DNA of 64,000 nt, taken from Alisma plantago-aquatica. Lineage: Eukaryota; Streptophyta; Magnoliopsida; Alismatales; Alismataceae. The notes below the pieces were generated by a model that had not been told where the DNA came from, did not search any database, and saw nothing but the letters and a program-made list of their open reading frames with translations. The translations under genes were made by a program, and so were the position numbers. The DNA is taken from assembly GCA_963693085.1 (NCBI GenBank), contig OY856410.1, positions 565,660,406 through 565,724,405 of the forward strand. The letters are read 5' to 3'. Positions 1-12,085 of the stretch are shown here, in pieces. Positions within the stretch are counted from its first letter, which is position 1; each line of letters begins with the position of its first letter.

Positions 1-1092
1 TGTTCCCATTGGAAAAAAAATCATATTTCATTTCCAAACTTAACAAGTGTTTTTACCTAATCGTTTTTCTTACTTTGTTGTAGTACGTAAGACAATTAGC
101 TTTCTAGATGGCAAGCTCATCTTCTCAAGGTTTGTACCTTCTCAATTCATTTTTTTGATCTTAGTATTATGCTTAAAAAAATTCTATAAAATTCTTTCCC
201 ATGTCCTTTTTAGCAATTCTATACACTGGCTTGCATATTAGTGTAAATAATTACACAATTATAATAGTTAAAACTATATTAGTTATGTGATTGTCATCAC
301 TGTGTTTGGAAAGGAACTCCAACATCGTTGCTAGATCCCTACATCTTTCTTATACTTTGAAAGTGTTCTCCATTTGAGATTCTTTATGGCACTATCTAAC
401 AGTCCCACCTACTACTTTATTATATCTTTACGATACTACTAATATATTTTTAAGGGAATCTATTAGTTATTTGATGTGCCATTTACTTTAAAACCCACAA
501 ACCTGCCATATTTACTGCCATGTTTGTGTCCAAATTTTTTTTGAATCTCTAAATTAACTCATCTATATTAAATCATTCATAAAGTGACCTAAATTACAAG
601 TACAAATTGAACATATCCAATATAATTACCCTAAATCTGACTTGAGTTGACCAGAACATAACATTTCCTAGTGGCAGACTACTTAGAGTTGGGAGTTTTA
701 TGTGATTGATTAACGAACAAAGTTTGTATTTTAATTTGAAACACCATTACCAGATGGATACTCTGAACAACAGTTTTAGTTTCTATGAACATCAATCATG
801 GATGTACCATGTATGAATCGTGCTAAACCAACTTATGTGATAATTATATCCCAATGTCCTTATTTGACACAACAATCTCAGTTGTTCATAACATAAATCA
901 TGGATGAAGATAAATAAACTGATTCAGTGGGATGAGACTAACTATGCTAAACCCACTAATCTTGTAGTGTTTATCTCAAGACTCTTAGTTGCCACCAAAT
1001 TTTCGATTCACTTTCTTATGAAATAAACAACTTTAGGTTCCAAATTTACACGAAGATGGAAATAAAAAATGTCACTCTTTACTTATAGTAAA
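1..1092. other. Non-coding AT-rich flank
   Basis: No protein frame here resembles a known family and no RNA gene or terminal repeat is visible. The longest open frame is 64 codons of hydrophobic, low-complexity sequence. I treat it as intergenic DNA that later received the hAT element starting at 1101. Confidence 0.5.
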
Positions 1093-1100
1093 ATAGTGGG

Positions 1101-2028
1101 CAATGTTTTAGAAAGCGGGAAGCGGGAGGCGTGCGCAGAGCACCTTGTGGCTGCTTGAGCGCCATGCGGCCGCTCAAGCGGGCACTTTTTGAAAAAGTGG
1201 ATACCTAAATTCTTCTATAATTTGATAAAAAGATATACATATTTGTATATAAGTAATATATTTATAAGGAAGTTTTATACTTATCTAGACAGCCTACACA
1301 ACAAAATATAGCACCCATATAGTTTTTGACACAGTTGTAATATGGTATTTGGGCAGTACTAATACCCAAATTGTTTACTTATACTGTAGTGAATATATTA
1401 ATAACTATATATACTAAAATGTAGTAAGCAGTAGAAGATATATAATGTATTAGTGTAGCTTATGCAGTAAACAAATAGAATATATATAATGTTTTAGCAT
1501 TAATATCCAATAAACAATAGGATATGTATTACACTATAGAATATATTAGTACATTATATTTATAAATGTAGAAAGGTAAAAAATACAATTTGTAGTAGAC
1601 AAGTAGATATTTATGTATGTATTATTGTATTATAGCATGCATTATACAGTAATGTATCATATTAAACAATGTATAGCAGCAATGTATTACATTATTACAG
1701 ACTTATAATGTTGTACATTATATTACATGCTAATAAAGTCCCCATTCACATACATAGATACTAGAAAAGTCAATATATAGTAGCAGCAGCAACATTTGAT
1801 GACAAAAAAATGAAAAAAGAAAGCAACTGTACAAAAATCCAGCGCCTAAAATTTAGGCAGCCAAAAGTGGGCGCTCAAACAAGGAATCAAGCAGGCAAAT
1901 AGGTGGGCAAGGCGGGTTTAGGTAGCCTCTTAATGGGTTTCTGCCTGAGTGGCCGCTCAAGGCGTCAACCAGGCAGTTGGGCCTCCTGGCCTCTCAGGTG
2001 CGCGCCTGGGGCACTTTTCAAAACACTG
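1101..2028. mobile_element. Non-autonomous hAT element, 928 bp
   Basis: The element starts CAATGTTTTAGAAAGCGGG and ends as the reverse complement of CAGTGTTTTGAAAAGTGCCC, an imperfect hAT-type terminal inverted repeat. It is flanked by a perfect 8-bp target duplication, ATAGTGGG (1093-1100 and 2029-2036), the length hAT transposases make. Both subterminal zones are GC-rich with repeated GCTCAAG/GCGGCC-like words, while the core (about 1200-1840) is very AT-rich with repeated TATTA/GTATA words. There is no transposase frame, so it was mobilised in trans. The perfect TSD suggests a fairly recent insertion. Confidence 0.88.
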
Positions 2029-3695
2029 ATAGTGGGCAACTACATTAGACTTATTATTTTCTAGGGAGTCATTTATTGAATGTTTTATCCACGAATATAT
2101 ATGATGCACTATTCTTCTTTGTTGCATGGTTTGTTAGACCATTTGTTTTTTAGTATATGCACATATACTTAGGCCATTCCATCACTATTACAACATTCTC
2201 ATTGGTAAGGGAACTCTAGTGATTACTACTGGACAAGGAATCTCTCTTCAATGACTACATCGACAGGAAAAGCATACCCCTCTAAACTCTTATTTCCTCT
2301 TCCGAACTATGTAGACCTCCTTGTGGCATTAAACTACCTAAATACATTCATAAACTCTTATATCCTTCTAGGAATCGCCACACAGTATTTTCATGGTCTC
2401 TCTCACTTACAAAGAAAGATGGTGTCTAGTGTCAAGAGTTCAGACGATTTCCAATTCCTTTTTGACATGATAGGATTGATGACATAGCTGCTCCCTGCTA
2501 ATGTATTAATTAAGCCCCATGATTCAAAATTTAGGCATGCCTACCTTTATTACTAAAAACAATTAGGTACCATTAAGAAGAATATTTCATAATATTCATA
2601 GTAAGTCATGGATCTCAAATGCACATGTTCATGAGTAGTGTACATTTCTAGAATTCAAGTCATATGCTAGATAGCTTATACCACAAAAATAGAATGTATC
2701 AGGACCTGGAACTTTCCACCTTAATATTTATTGCAATATCAATCCAATTAAACATATTTAGGGAAATTCAAATTCCTACCAGATATATTCTTGACTTTGA
2801 TTCCAACCATTTCTATTCTCTTTGATTTATTTACTCTTTTTAGAAAATGTTTTGGGCAAAATGAATCATTTGAATTGATTCAATTTAAGGCCTCATTATA
2901 TGTCCTCTTCAACTATTTATACAGCTGCTCTTATAGGCCAATATAGGATTCAAGCTTGGAATTCCTATAAAGTACAGCCAGTTGTTCCTAGAACAAGACT
3001 AATCTATGAAGGGAATTTCATCCTACAATGACAGCAATAGCAGCTTCTCTCATCATTGGGCATAGCCGCATAGGTAAGGATTTTAACTTTGTATATCACT
3101 ATCTAAGTTCTAACAAAAACTTAAATAAGTTTTCTATTTTTCTTCAACTGAACTTCATGAAATAGTTTCTTATCGTTGTTTATACTACTATGGTTATGTG
3201 ATAATTTGACACATTCACCATGCATGTCATCATGTGAACAATGTCTAAAAATATTATTTTTGCATTGTTGTGCTAATTTTCAAATCTCCTTGTGTGAAAA
3301 ACAATCTTTCATATTACTTCCCACATGACCATGTTTCCATAAAACGTCCCCTTCAGTATTGTCTTTAGCACTTATCTTATACCCTTTTTGTAGCCTTTTC
3401 ATTTCTAATTCTGATTTTAATCTTTCACATCTCTTTCCAATCCTTTCACTCATTATCCTGTGACTCCTAGACTATATTGCTAAAGCTCCTTACCTCTCTT
3501 TCTCTCTCTATAAATATCACATTTATTTTTACTCCATACTCCACCACTCAACCGCTTACCTAAAACTGTTACTTTCATTATGCCCTTTACTCCACACTCC
3601 AACAGCCATCAACTTACCTGAAGTTGTTGTAACAATGTAAGCACAAATAAATTCCTATTAAGTTTCTAATTATAATACTGTGAATCTTGGTTTTT

Positions 3696-3762
3696 AATCT
3701 GCTTTCATCCAATGGCAAGTTCCTCCTTAAATCTGCTTTCATCCAATGGCAGGTTCCTCCTT
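3696..3762. repeat. 34-bp tandem duplication
   Basis: Two adjacent copies of a 34-bp unit containing TCTGCTTTCATCCAATGGCA differ by a single A/G change. Recent local duplication; no function is suggested. Confidence 0.85.
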
Positions 3763-4340
3763 TCACCTTTCTCCTTCACTAGGTTGTTTTGCATTTTTCA
3801 TTCTTAACAAACTATTCACTCTTCTATCTACTTTATTTACCCAGTGTCTAAGCGATAGTTCACATGCGAGAAATCACATTTTGTTGACAGTGGATGGATA
3901 CTTGAGAGATAGGGAATGGTCTAACAATAAACATGTATATCTTAAATGCTTTGTCTTGCCAATTCCTTGGTAAGCGTAGGAGAAGAGGATCCATATGTTG
4001 ATGCAATTTGTATCAAGCTAAATAGAGAATATGTGACAGTTGTAGCGGATGGATTGCTAACAGGAAGTGTATAGGGATCTGAATCCAAAAGAATCACAAC
4101 AAATTTAGTTTATTTGCACTTAAATATCTATATCTTATCCAGAATCATGGAAGTCCAGAAGTACTGACTCTCATATCAGACTCTACTGTTGAGTACAAAA
4201 GAAACCACAGCCACATATTTGCATCTCACGGTACACTTATCATTAGACCCAATTTATAGTCCATTTCGTTTGAGTCATAGACCAGGACACCCACCTTCTT
4301 CCTATCACATGCACGGTTTGTCCCTGACCTATCTCTTTCC

Positions 4341-4403
4341 ACATCCACCCTTTTCTCCCTAGACACATATGCACATCTACCCTTTTCTCCCTAGACACAT
4401 ATG
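4341..4403. repeat. ~31-bp tandem duplication
   Basis: Two adjacent copies of a unit containing CCCTTTTCTCCCTAGACACA. Local duplication in non-coding DNA. Confidence 0.8.
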
Positions 4404-7400
4404 TGAGGGTTGTGTTGCAAGAGTAAGGAGTAACAAAAAATTTTGAGTTCTCTTGCTACTTCGGTGCTATGTGGTTTTGCAAATCACATGACCTGAACAA
4501 CCTGCTGAATCTTTTAGTTTAAAAATGAAGTTGGACAACAACCCCCTTGTAAGCCACCATGCTAAAACTTACAAAAATGAAAAATGATAGTATCATGTTC
4601 ACGAGCTCAACCCACTATGTTATCTTACTGTATCTGATTAGTTAGACACAATATTGCAACTGAAGATTTGGCAGATGTTCATAAGGTAACTATAAACTTA
4701 TGGACTAAAAAAATAGCAAACTCTTGATTGAAATTTATGTTCATTGTCTATAAACATCTTTTTCAGATAAATTTTATATGTCAATATAATCCAAACACTT
4801 ACTTTATAAATTGAGTAATCATACAGAAAACACTATATAGTTTAGAAAACAAGAGCAGCCATCGGACATCATGTAGTATATTTATGCATTTAAAACTTAT
4901 CTAAAATGTGTTACAGGAACATGATTGTTTGCTTGTCGGCTCTCCTTCTGTGCATGTCATTCATATAGTGTATTGATGTCTACACCACCCTATTCCTTCT
5001 GTCTGCATATTTATCTCATGTGTTCCTTAGTCTTATGGTAGCTGTCTGGTCTCTTCCATTCCAACTTATGTTCATTTGTGAGAGTTCTAACCACTTTTTT
5101 GGAATTTAAGGCTAGGTGCTTGATTCATATAACCTCTTCAATGACTGTAGAACTCATTGAATGGCAGCTAGCCGAAGTGTTCCACTATCCAATCCTTGAT
5201 AGCTCTCCATTGATCTGGGAAAAGTGGGCTCTGGGAAACTTATGCATATCATTCTTGTGGAGCTCGTCTCTCTTTGCAGATTTAACTTATAGTAAATGAG
5301 ACATTCCAAGTCATCTACAACCGTCCCAATCGTCAAGGGGAAATCAGAGGTCTTCATCTATGTCACTATGTGTGTGTGGTATTCCCCCATACATGAATTA
5401 TACTCGTAGTATAATTTTGTACAATTTGTTTTTTTGTGGCATAATAACTTTATAAAATCGTAGAAATATTGAAAAAATCAAAGTGCATACTTTCATTAAA
5501 TGTGATACACAAAGTAATGTTTGATACATAAAGTAATCCTTGATAAAACTAGAATGGATACACATATGATTCCATTTTTTTTGACCAATTACTCACTTTA
5601 ACAGCTTTCTTTAGACTGATACTTTATTTGTAATTGTGGGCTCTGATCTCCAAACCACGATATAAATACGATTTAAACTTAGCGGAAGCATTCGATTAGT
5701 TGCGGAATATGAAAAATTACTGGAAATTAAAATTTTTGAGACAAGACTTGGAAATTATAAAACTCCTTTTTATAAGAAAGCAAGTAAACAGTTTACATCT
5801 CTGTTAAACCACTTCTTGAGTAGTTATATACAACATGATTCAAAATCTCAGGAGCCAACACCAAAAACTCAAACCACTGATTCCTAGGACCTAAGAGTAC
5901 AGAGACGGCATAGGACTATCTAACTACATAACTCAGCAGCTAGTATCTCCACCTGAGATTCACTGCTGCCCCTGGTACTGTTGTTGTCATTGTTGCTCAT
6001 CCTTAAACGGTCTCCTTCGTCTTCGAAGACCACCTAAAAAGAGTTAAAATCTACGGAGTGAGACAATATACAAATTGTCCCAGCGAGAGTTATAACTCTC
6101 AACTAGAAGCTTCATTATAACATTAAGGAATATCATAGACAAGATAACATAAATCATACAACAACAGGTTTAATAACAAGTGAAGCAAATTCTGCTTAAG
6201 AAATCATGTATTTAAAGCATATAAAGGACAAGTATACAAAATATTTGAACAGATCATTAATGTAAACAATATAACACCAAACATTGTTCCTCGTAGTTAA
6301 ACCTAAGAAGATATACTACGCGGTTGTTTATGTTTTACAAACATTATTATGCCCTGTGGAGATGAGGCATACCACTCATACTCCAACTGATCGCTAAGAA
6401 GTCACATCAGTATCATACATAGGTCATTAAAAGAGCTGGATTCTTAAGACCTCATCTTCCTCAGTCAGTTAGAGGATTGCTTGCAGGACACTTTGTGTCT
6501 CCGCTGTTATAGCTTACCAGGGTAATCTGGTCCTTCGCTATTTTAGAGTTACAGTGGTGTTATGTACTCTCTTCGTCATCGGAAGATTTCTTGTTTATCT
6601 CTCACTGATGCGGTATTTGTGTCTTCTTTGGGAGATTTGTGGTACATCTCACCATTTGGGTTTTGTAGTGAAGGATTGACGGCATCAATTCCTACACTAG
6701 GATGTAAGGATTTATGCATCCATCTCCCCCACATACTCAAGAGTATGCGATCCAGGAGTTCCCTTGGGGAAACCTGTTTCACCATCATTTGGTCTCTGAC
6801 AATGATGGATCTATGATCAGGGCTCTACATTACACTTGATTAGTTAGGTACATTCAGTATTCTTTTAACATCATACATTGTTCTTCAAACAATAATATTG
6901 GCATAACAGTTACAAAATGAGAATACTAAATGTAACAAGTCTAACTCTTATCAGTCATCATTTCTCAATACATTCATCACAAGTCATCTCTAAAGCATGA
7001 CCTTGATGGTATTTATGGCTCTCACAGCCCATTTAATTCATAGGTTGCCATTGACAAGGCATCAGGATAAATCACTATTCATAAAGCTAAAGCATGCTTT
7101 CAATGAATATAGTTTCATGATCCATACCTGGATATGATCACCATCTCATGACAACCTGCATGGTTAATTCAACTGATAACAGTAAACAATTCATTCTAGA
7201 AGTTATACTTTCAAACTCTTAGAAGAGTCAAGTTCCCCAATATTCATCAATTAGGGTTATTCATTTCCTTTTCTTATGATTAGGAATATTGATTCCTTAT
7301 CTCATACTTCAATCATGAGGATTCATGCTTAAAAGCATAACTGGAAATAGGGTTTCACCCTATACAAATTAAGGTTATTGAAATCTCTTTATCTTATAAG

Positions 7401-8506
7401 ACATCATACTTGGTAACTTGTTCTCAAAGTTTCATACCTAAAGGCATGACACAGGACTAAGGTTAACATACCCCATCCTTCATTGTTAATATTTCCTTTT
7501 TAGATTATTAGTCCAATTTTAGTATGCAACTTTGCCATCCTTGGAAGCATACCAGGGTATGGTGAGTATTTGCCTTAAATACAACATTTATTGAACATCA
7601 TAATGATTATCAATTCCAGGTATGAATTCACTTCTCAATCCTATCATGGTGTGAACACATCATACTCATTGATTTGACTATACTTTATTTAAAGGTATTA
7701 CCTTATAAACATCTCCAGGAATTCATAATTACTAGGTCATATACTAGGCTCACTATTCATCCCACTAGGATTTCCATATTTTCATTTCTATTTTAGGGAT
7801 TCTCATTCATATTACATCTCCTCTGGATTAGATTTATTAAACCTCTTATCTCACATGGCATAACGATTCCTCATATAACAACTTGTATTTTAGGGTTTCA
7901 TACTCAAAGGCATAACCCTGAATTACTACATTTATCAGATTACCATAAATTAGGGTTTATTATTCACTTCATGATGAATAGAACTCATTACATTATCATG
8001 TATGAGAAACATCATCATTAAAGCCTTCAGATAAGATTAAGATTCATCAATTATCATAATTAGGGTTTCCATGATCTCACATAGGTGGATCATACCCTAA
8101 TCATGCACATTCATGTGTATTGAAAGTATTTTACTTGAGTTTCCACCATAAAAGGATACTTTCTTTTTCCTATGATACTTTCGTTCTCCTAATACCAGTA
8201 GATGGTGATAACACCACTCTAGATCAGGTTGGGTTAAGTCCTCTTTGATTAACATAGACCAAATCACCACTATTGAGTAATTAGGGTTTGATTAGAACAA
8301 GGTTTCACTCAATTGAACCTTTCAAGGATATTATAGTAAATTACACATTGATCATCATCATGGGTTAATTTACTAACCACTTGACCCTTAATGTCTTTTG
8401 GTATCATTAGGGTTTAGGTTGAACAACTATTAAACCATCTAAGCCTTCAAGGCATTAGGCAGACTTATCCTCAAAAGTCTTCAATAGGTTTCACACCTTC
8501 AACCTT

Positions 8507-9060
8507 CATACGATCTTGAGGTCGTATGCCCTCATTCGATCTTGAGGTCGTATACCCTCATTCGATCTTGAGGTCGAATGCCCTCATACGGTTTGAGGTC
8601 GAATGCCCTCATACGGTTTGAGATCGAATGCCCTCATACGGTTTGAGGTCGAATGCCCTCATTCGGTTTGAGATTGAATGCCCTCATACGGTTTGAGATC
8701 AAATGCCCTCATACGGTTTGAGATCGAATGCCCTCATACGGTTTGAGGTCGAATGCCCTCATACGGTTTGAGGTCGAATGCCCTCATACGGTTTGAGGTC
8801 GAATGCCCTCATTCAGTTTGAGATTGAATGCCCTCATACGGTTTGAGGTCGAATGCCCTCATACGGTTTGAGGTCGAATGCCCTCATACGGTTTGAGGTC
8901 GAATGCCCTCATACGGTTTGAGGTCGAATGCCCTCATTCGGTTTGAGATCGAATGCCCTCATACGGTTTGAGGTCGAATGCCCTCATACGGTCTAAGGTC
9001 GAATGACCTCATACGGTCTGAGGTCGAATGACCTCATACGGTCTTGAGGTCGAATGCCCA
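8507..9060. repeat. 25-26-bp minisatellite, about 22 copies
   Basis: Head-to-tail copies of a 25-bp unit carrying CCCTCATACGG followed by TTTGAGGTCGAATG. The first and last copies are 26-28 bp and read GATCTTGAGGTC or GGTCTTGAGGTC, showing that the array grew from the dispersed palindromic motif seen in the rest of this LTR. Copies differ mainly at CATACGG/CATTCGG and GAGGTC/GAGATC. Confidence 0.95.
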
Positions 9061-9354
9061 CAAAAGCTCAAGATCGTATGGACCTCCAAGGTGGTTCAAA
9101 GGGTAGACTCGATTAGGGTTTCCTATGTTGAAGCCATCAATTGGTCTCAAGCTTGCTAACCACTTACCAATTGAGACAATTAGGGTTAGCCTTAACCAAT
9201 TGGTCACTCAATTGACCCTCAATTGATATCCAATTAGGGTTGGAGTTGGTTCAATTAAGGTCTATAATCGTTCAACCATCATCACTCAACAATGTAAAAT
9301 CAAAACGAAGTTGAACCCATCAATTGACCTCCAATTGGGATCAAACTTGGCCCA

Positions 9355-10310
9355 AACGGTCTTGGGATCATTTGGATATCCTCCAAACGGTCTTGAGACC
9401 GTTTGTCCAAGAATTCATCAAAATCTAAGTTTATTTGATAGGGGTTGAACCTTAATTAAGTCACAAAATCAGCAATTTGATTATTTCAATAACCCATTGT
9501 AATTGAGCCCTCAATTGATCAAATTACCTTAACCCTAGACCTCCAAACGGTCTTGGGTTGTCACCAAACGGTCTTGAGACCGTTTGGATGATTTCCAAAT
9601 GGTCGTGAGACCGTTTTCCCATCCATCCTTTGGACTCTAGTGAAACTTCATCAAGGTTTGATTTATTGAGTTGATCATTACATCAATACTTAATTGCAAT
9701 GTAATTTGGTATCATTGTACCTTCAATTGGTCAACTATACTTGACCCCAGACCTCCATACGGTCTTGGGTGATCCCCAAACGGTCTTGAGACTGTTTGGA
9801 TGATCCCCTAAACGGTCTTGAGACCGTTTGGGCTAATCAACCCAAAAACACTAAATAACTCATTGAGATTTCAGCACTGATTTCAATTAGAGTTTGCCCT
9901 AGTAATCGACCTTCAACTCTTAACTCGTTTGTAATTAGTCCATCAAATTTGGTGAGTCATTAATTAACATCATTATGAACAGTAATATCATACGGTCAAT
10001 GCTTAGTCAACCATCTTATATGGTCTTGAGACCGTTTGCCCAAAAAGGGCAAATTAAGCAGATTGAAAATCAGAACTAAATTCAATTGAATCTGCTAATT
10101 GTTTTGCCTATATCTCACGATTCCTTTGGAGTTAACCTCTCAAATTTTGTGGGTGATTAACCTTCATAATTATGAACAGGATTCTCATACGGTACACGCT
10201 TGGTCAACGCAGTCATACGGTCTTGAGACCGTATGCCTTCATACGACCTTGAAACCGTTTGCCCATCAAACGGTTTTGCAAACCGTATGGGCACTTGGTT
10301 GAAGTCGTAT
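9355..10310. repeat. Dispersed palindromic motif ACGGTCTTGAGACCGT
   Basis: At least eight scattered copies of a near-perfect inverted repeat, arms (A)AACGGTCT and AGACCGTT(T) or CATACGGTCT and AGACCGTATG around a 2-bp centre, for example near 9388, 9567, 9806 and 10213. They continue the minisatellite motif in dispersed form. In the sense of the LTR (minus strand) they lie downstream of the putative TATA box at 10818, so they would be transcribed and could fold as small hairpins. Role unknown. Confidence 0.85.
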
Positions 10311-10817
10311 GGCAAAGTGGAAACCCGTGGATAAGCATAGGAAATAACGCCCTCATCTTCTTCCTCAAGAACAGCAACAGTTCCTCACGGATTTGCTTGC
10401 AAGGAAGCAAGGGAAGATAGGGAAGAAGAAGAACTAGCAACTAAAAGCATAGAAAAGATGTATATAACAAAGCATAGGTTTAGAGTTATAAAACCCGCCT
10501 AAAGGTTGTTCCTTGAGCTCCAAGCTTCCAAGCTCCAAGCTTTAATGGCGTCTTTGAGCTCCACAGGTCGGCCAAGGTGAATTCTCCAAGGAAAAGTTGG
10601 AAAGGAATGGCTAGAAAGTTAGAGCTAGGTGAGCTAGCCATGAATTCAACCTTGAAAACGAGTTTCCTCCATGAATTCAAGCAAAAGGGATGATCCAAAC
10701 TTACCTAGGACCCTTGGTCGTCCTTCTCTGCTCCAGAGCTTAGCCTTGGTCGGTTTTGCGCAAGGGGAAAAGAAATGAAAGGGAGAGGGTCGTTCCCTTG
10801 CTAAGTGAGAAAAGTTG

Positions 10818-10825
10818 TATATATA
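10818..10825 (-). promoter_or_regulatory. Putative TATA box of the solo LTR
   Basis: TATATATA on the LTR sense strand, about 0.7 kb inside the LTR, flanked downstream by a purine/pyrimidine-rich leader. Position within a long LTR suits a U3 promoter, but no start site can be proved. Confidence 0.4.
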
Positions 10826-11636
10826 CTTAGGTGAATTTTCAACATAAGGACATATGTTATCCTCAATTCTCATCTAAGTCCTTCCTTTCTTCCTTGCACG
10901 TCCCCACATCTTATTTCTAAGGACAAACTCCTTCTAAGGTCAAGAATTGAAGGCAAAGAGGATCAACCCATTACTAATGTATACACATAAAAGGGCTATT
11001 ATACATACACCTTGATTATTTAATCACAAAGGTGTTCTTTATTATATGATTATTCACATGAAGTGACCTTTTCATCAATTCTCTTCTAAATGATGTCAAG
11101 AGTCATAAAAGATGTTTTTATATGATGTATTTTACAAGTTGCACCCCTCAAATTGGGTAAATTGCATTTTACACCAATTTAGGGTTTTCAATTACAGTGG
11201 TTGCTTCCACAGCTGCACCTTGATGCTCAAGCTTGGGAAATCCCTCAAATTTCATTATATTTATTCTTATGTTGTTTCAACATTAAAGGAACATATAAAC
11301 ATGTGAAATTTGCAAGTTAACCCCTCTAATTGGGCAAATTGCACATAGGTCCCTGTATTGCAAACAATACTTCAACATTGGTTTATAAGGGACAGAAATG
11401 GAAACATATGTTTCATAGAAGCTTTAATTATATGCTAAAGGATAATTATAACCATCTAATTTCATAATTAGGCAAAACATCTAGGGTTAGCTTATAACCC
11501 GGGTCAGGGGTGTTACAGTAATACACCTTACAACTCAGCCAAAAGCCAACAATATACAAAGAATTCATGTTTGACTAATGTAGAAGTGTGTGTCTGTGTA
11601 CTGGTATGTATATGTGAGTGTTGTTGTAGTTGACAG

Positions 11637-11660
11637 TTAGAGAGAGAGAGAGAGAGAGTG
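11637..11660. repeat. GA microsatellite
   Basis: A run of about eleven GA dinucleotides just outside the solo LTR. Simple sequence only. Confidence 0.9.
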
Positions 11661-12085
11661 ATTAATATATGTTGTAACTTGTAAGAAAAAGTCTTATTGA
11701 AGCATAAGGCACATAGATATCATATGAAAAATGAAACTACAAATGAAAAAAAATCAAACTATTTTAAAGAATTTACACAAACAATAGCTTTGAAAGGTAG
11801 TACAAACAAATATAAGTAGCCTAAAAATCATTCACTGAGGAAGATGTATATGTTAGATAATGATGCAAAAATTAGATATAATCATGACCAAAAAACAAAA
11901 ATGGATGAAAATAAATCATTACAGACCAAGCTCGATAAAAGAAGAAAAGTACATTGGAAAACATGCTTTGATATCACCATTGAGGCCATTACGGTGGTCT
12001 ATATGATAAACAAAGGATTTTTACATCTTGCATTGTGCAACACCTTTCAGGTATGCCACTGGAGTCACATCTAGAAAATCAAAAA

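Larger units (their letters stand above)
2037..5629. other. Non-coding stretch without recognisable genes
   Basis: I see no conserved protein, RNA gene or transposon terminus in this 3.6-kb stretch. Short open frames are all under 85 codons and resemble nothing I know. Two small tandem duplications are present and listed separately (near 3696 and 4341). It could hold intergenic DNA or introns of a gene I cannot recognise. Confidence 0.4.
5635..11517 (-). mobile_element. Solo LTR of a large Ty3-gypsy-type element
   Basis: On the minus strand the unit begins TGTAACACCCCTGACCCGGG and ends CAGAGCCCACA, so it has the TG...CA edges of an LTR; TGTAACACCCC starts are common in plant chromovirus LTRs. 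Both sides carry the 5-bp duplication GTAAT (5630-5634 and 11518-11522). No PBS, polypurine tract or polyprotein lies inside or beside it, so it is a solo LTR left by LTR-LTR recombination. At 5883 bp it is unusually long, partly because of the minisatellite at 8507-9060. It is related to the interrupted solo LTR at 48792-61777: shared stretches include the block near 10485-10540 (matching about 51905-51970), the block near 6340 (matching 49640), and the block near 5886 (matching 49130). Confidence 0.85.

Noticed and set aside
2940..4080. Exons of a host gene
   Set aside because: Short frames next to GTAAGG-like donors were considered, but none matches a protein family and no consistent phase could be built.
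8507..9060. CRISPR-like regular repeat array
   Set aside because: Units are directly adjacent with no unique spacers; it is a minisatellite in a plant LTR.
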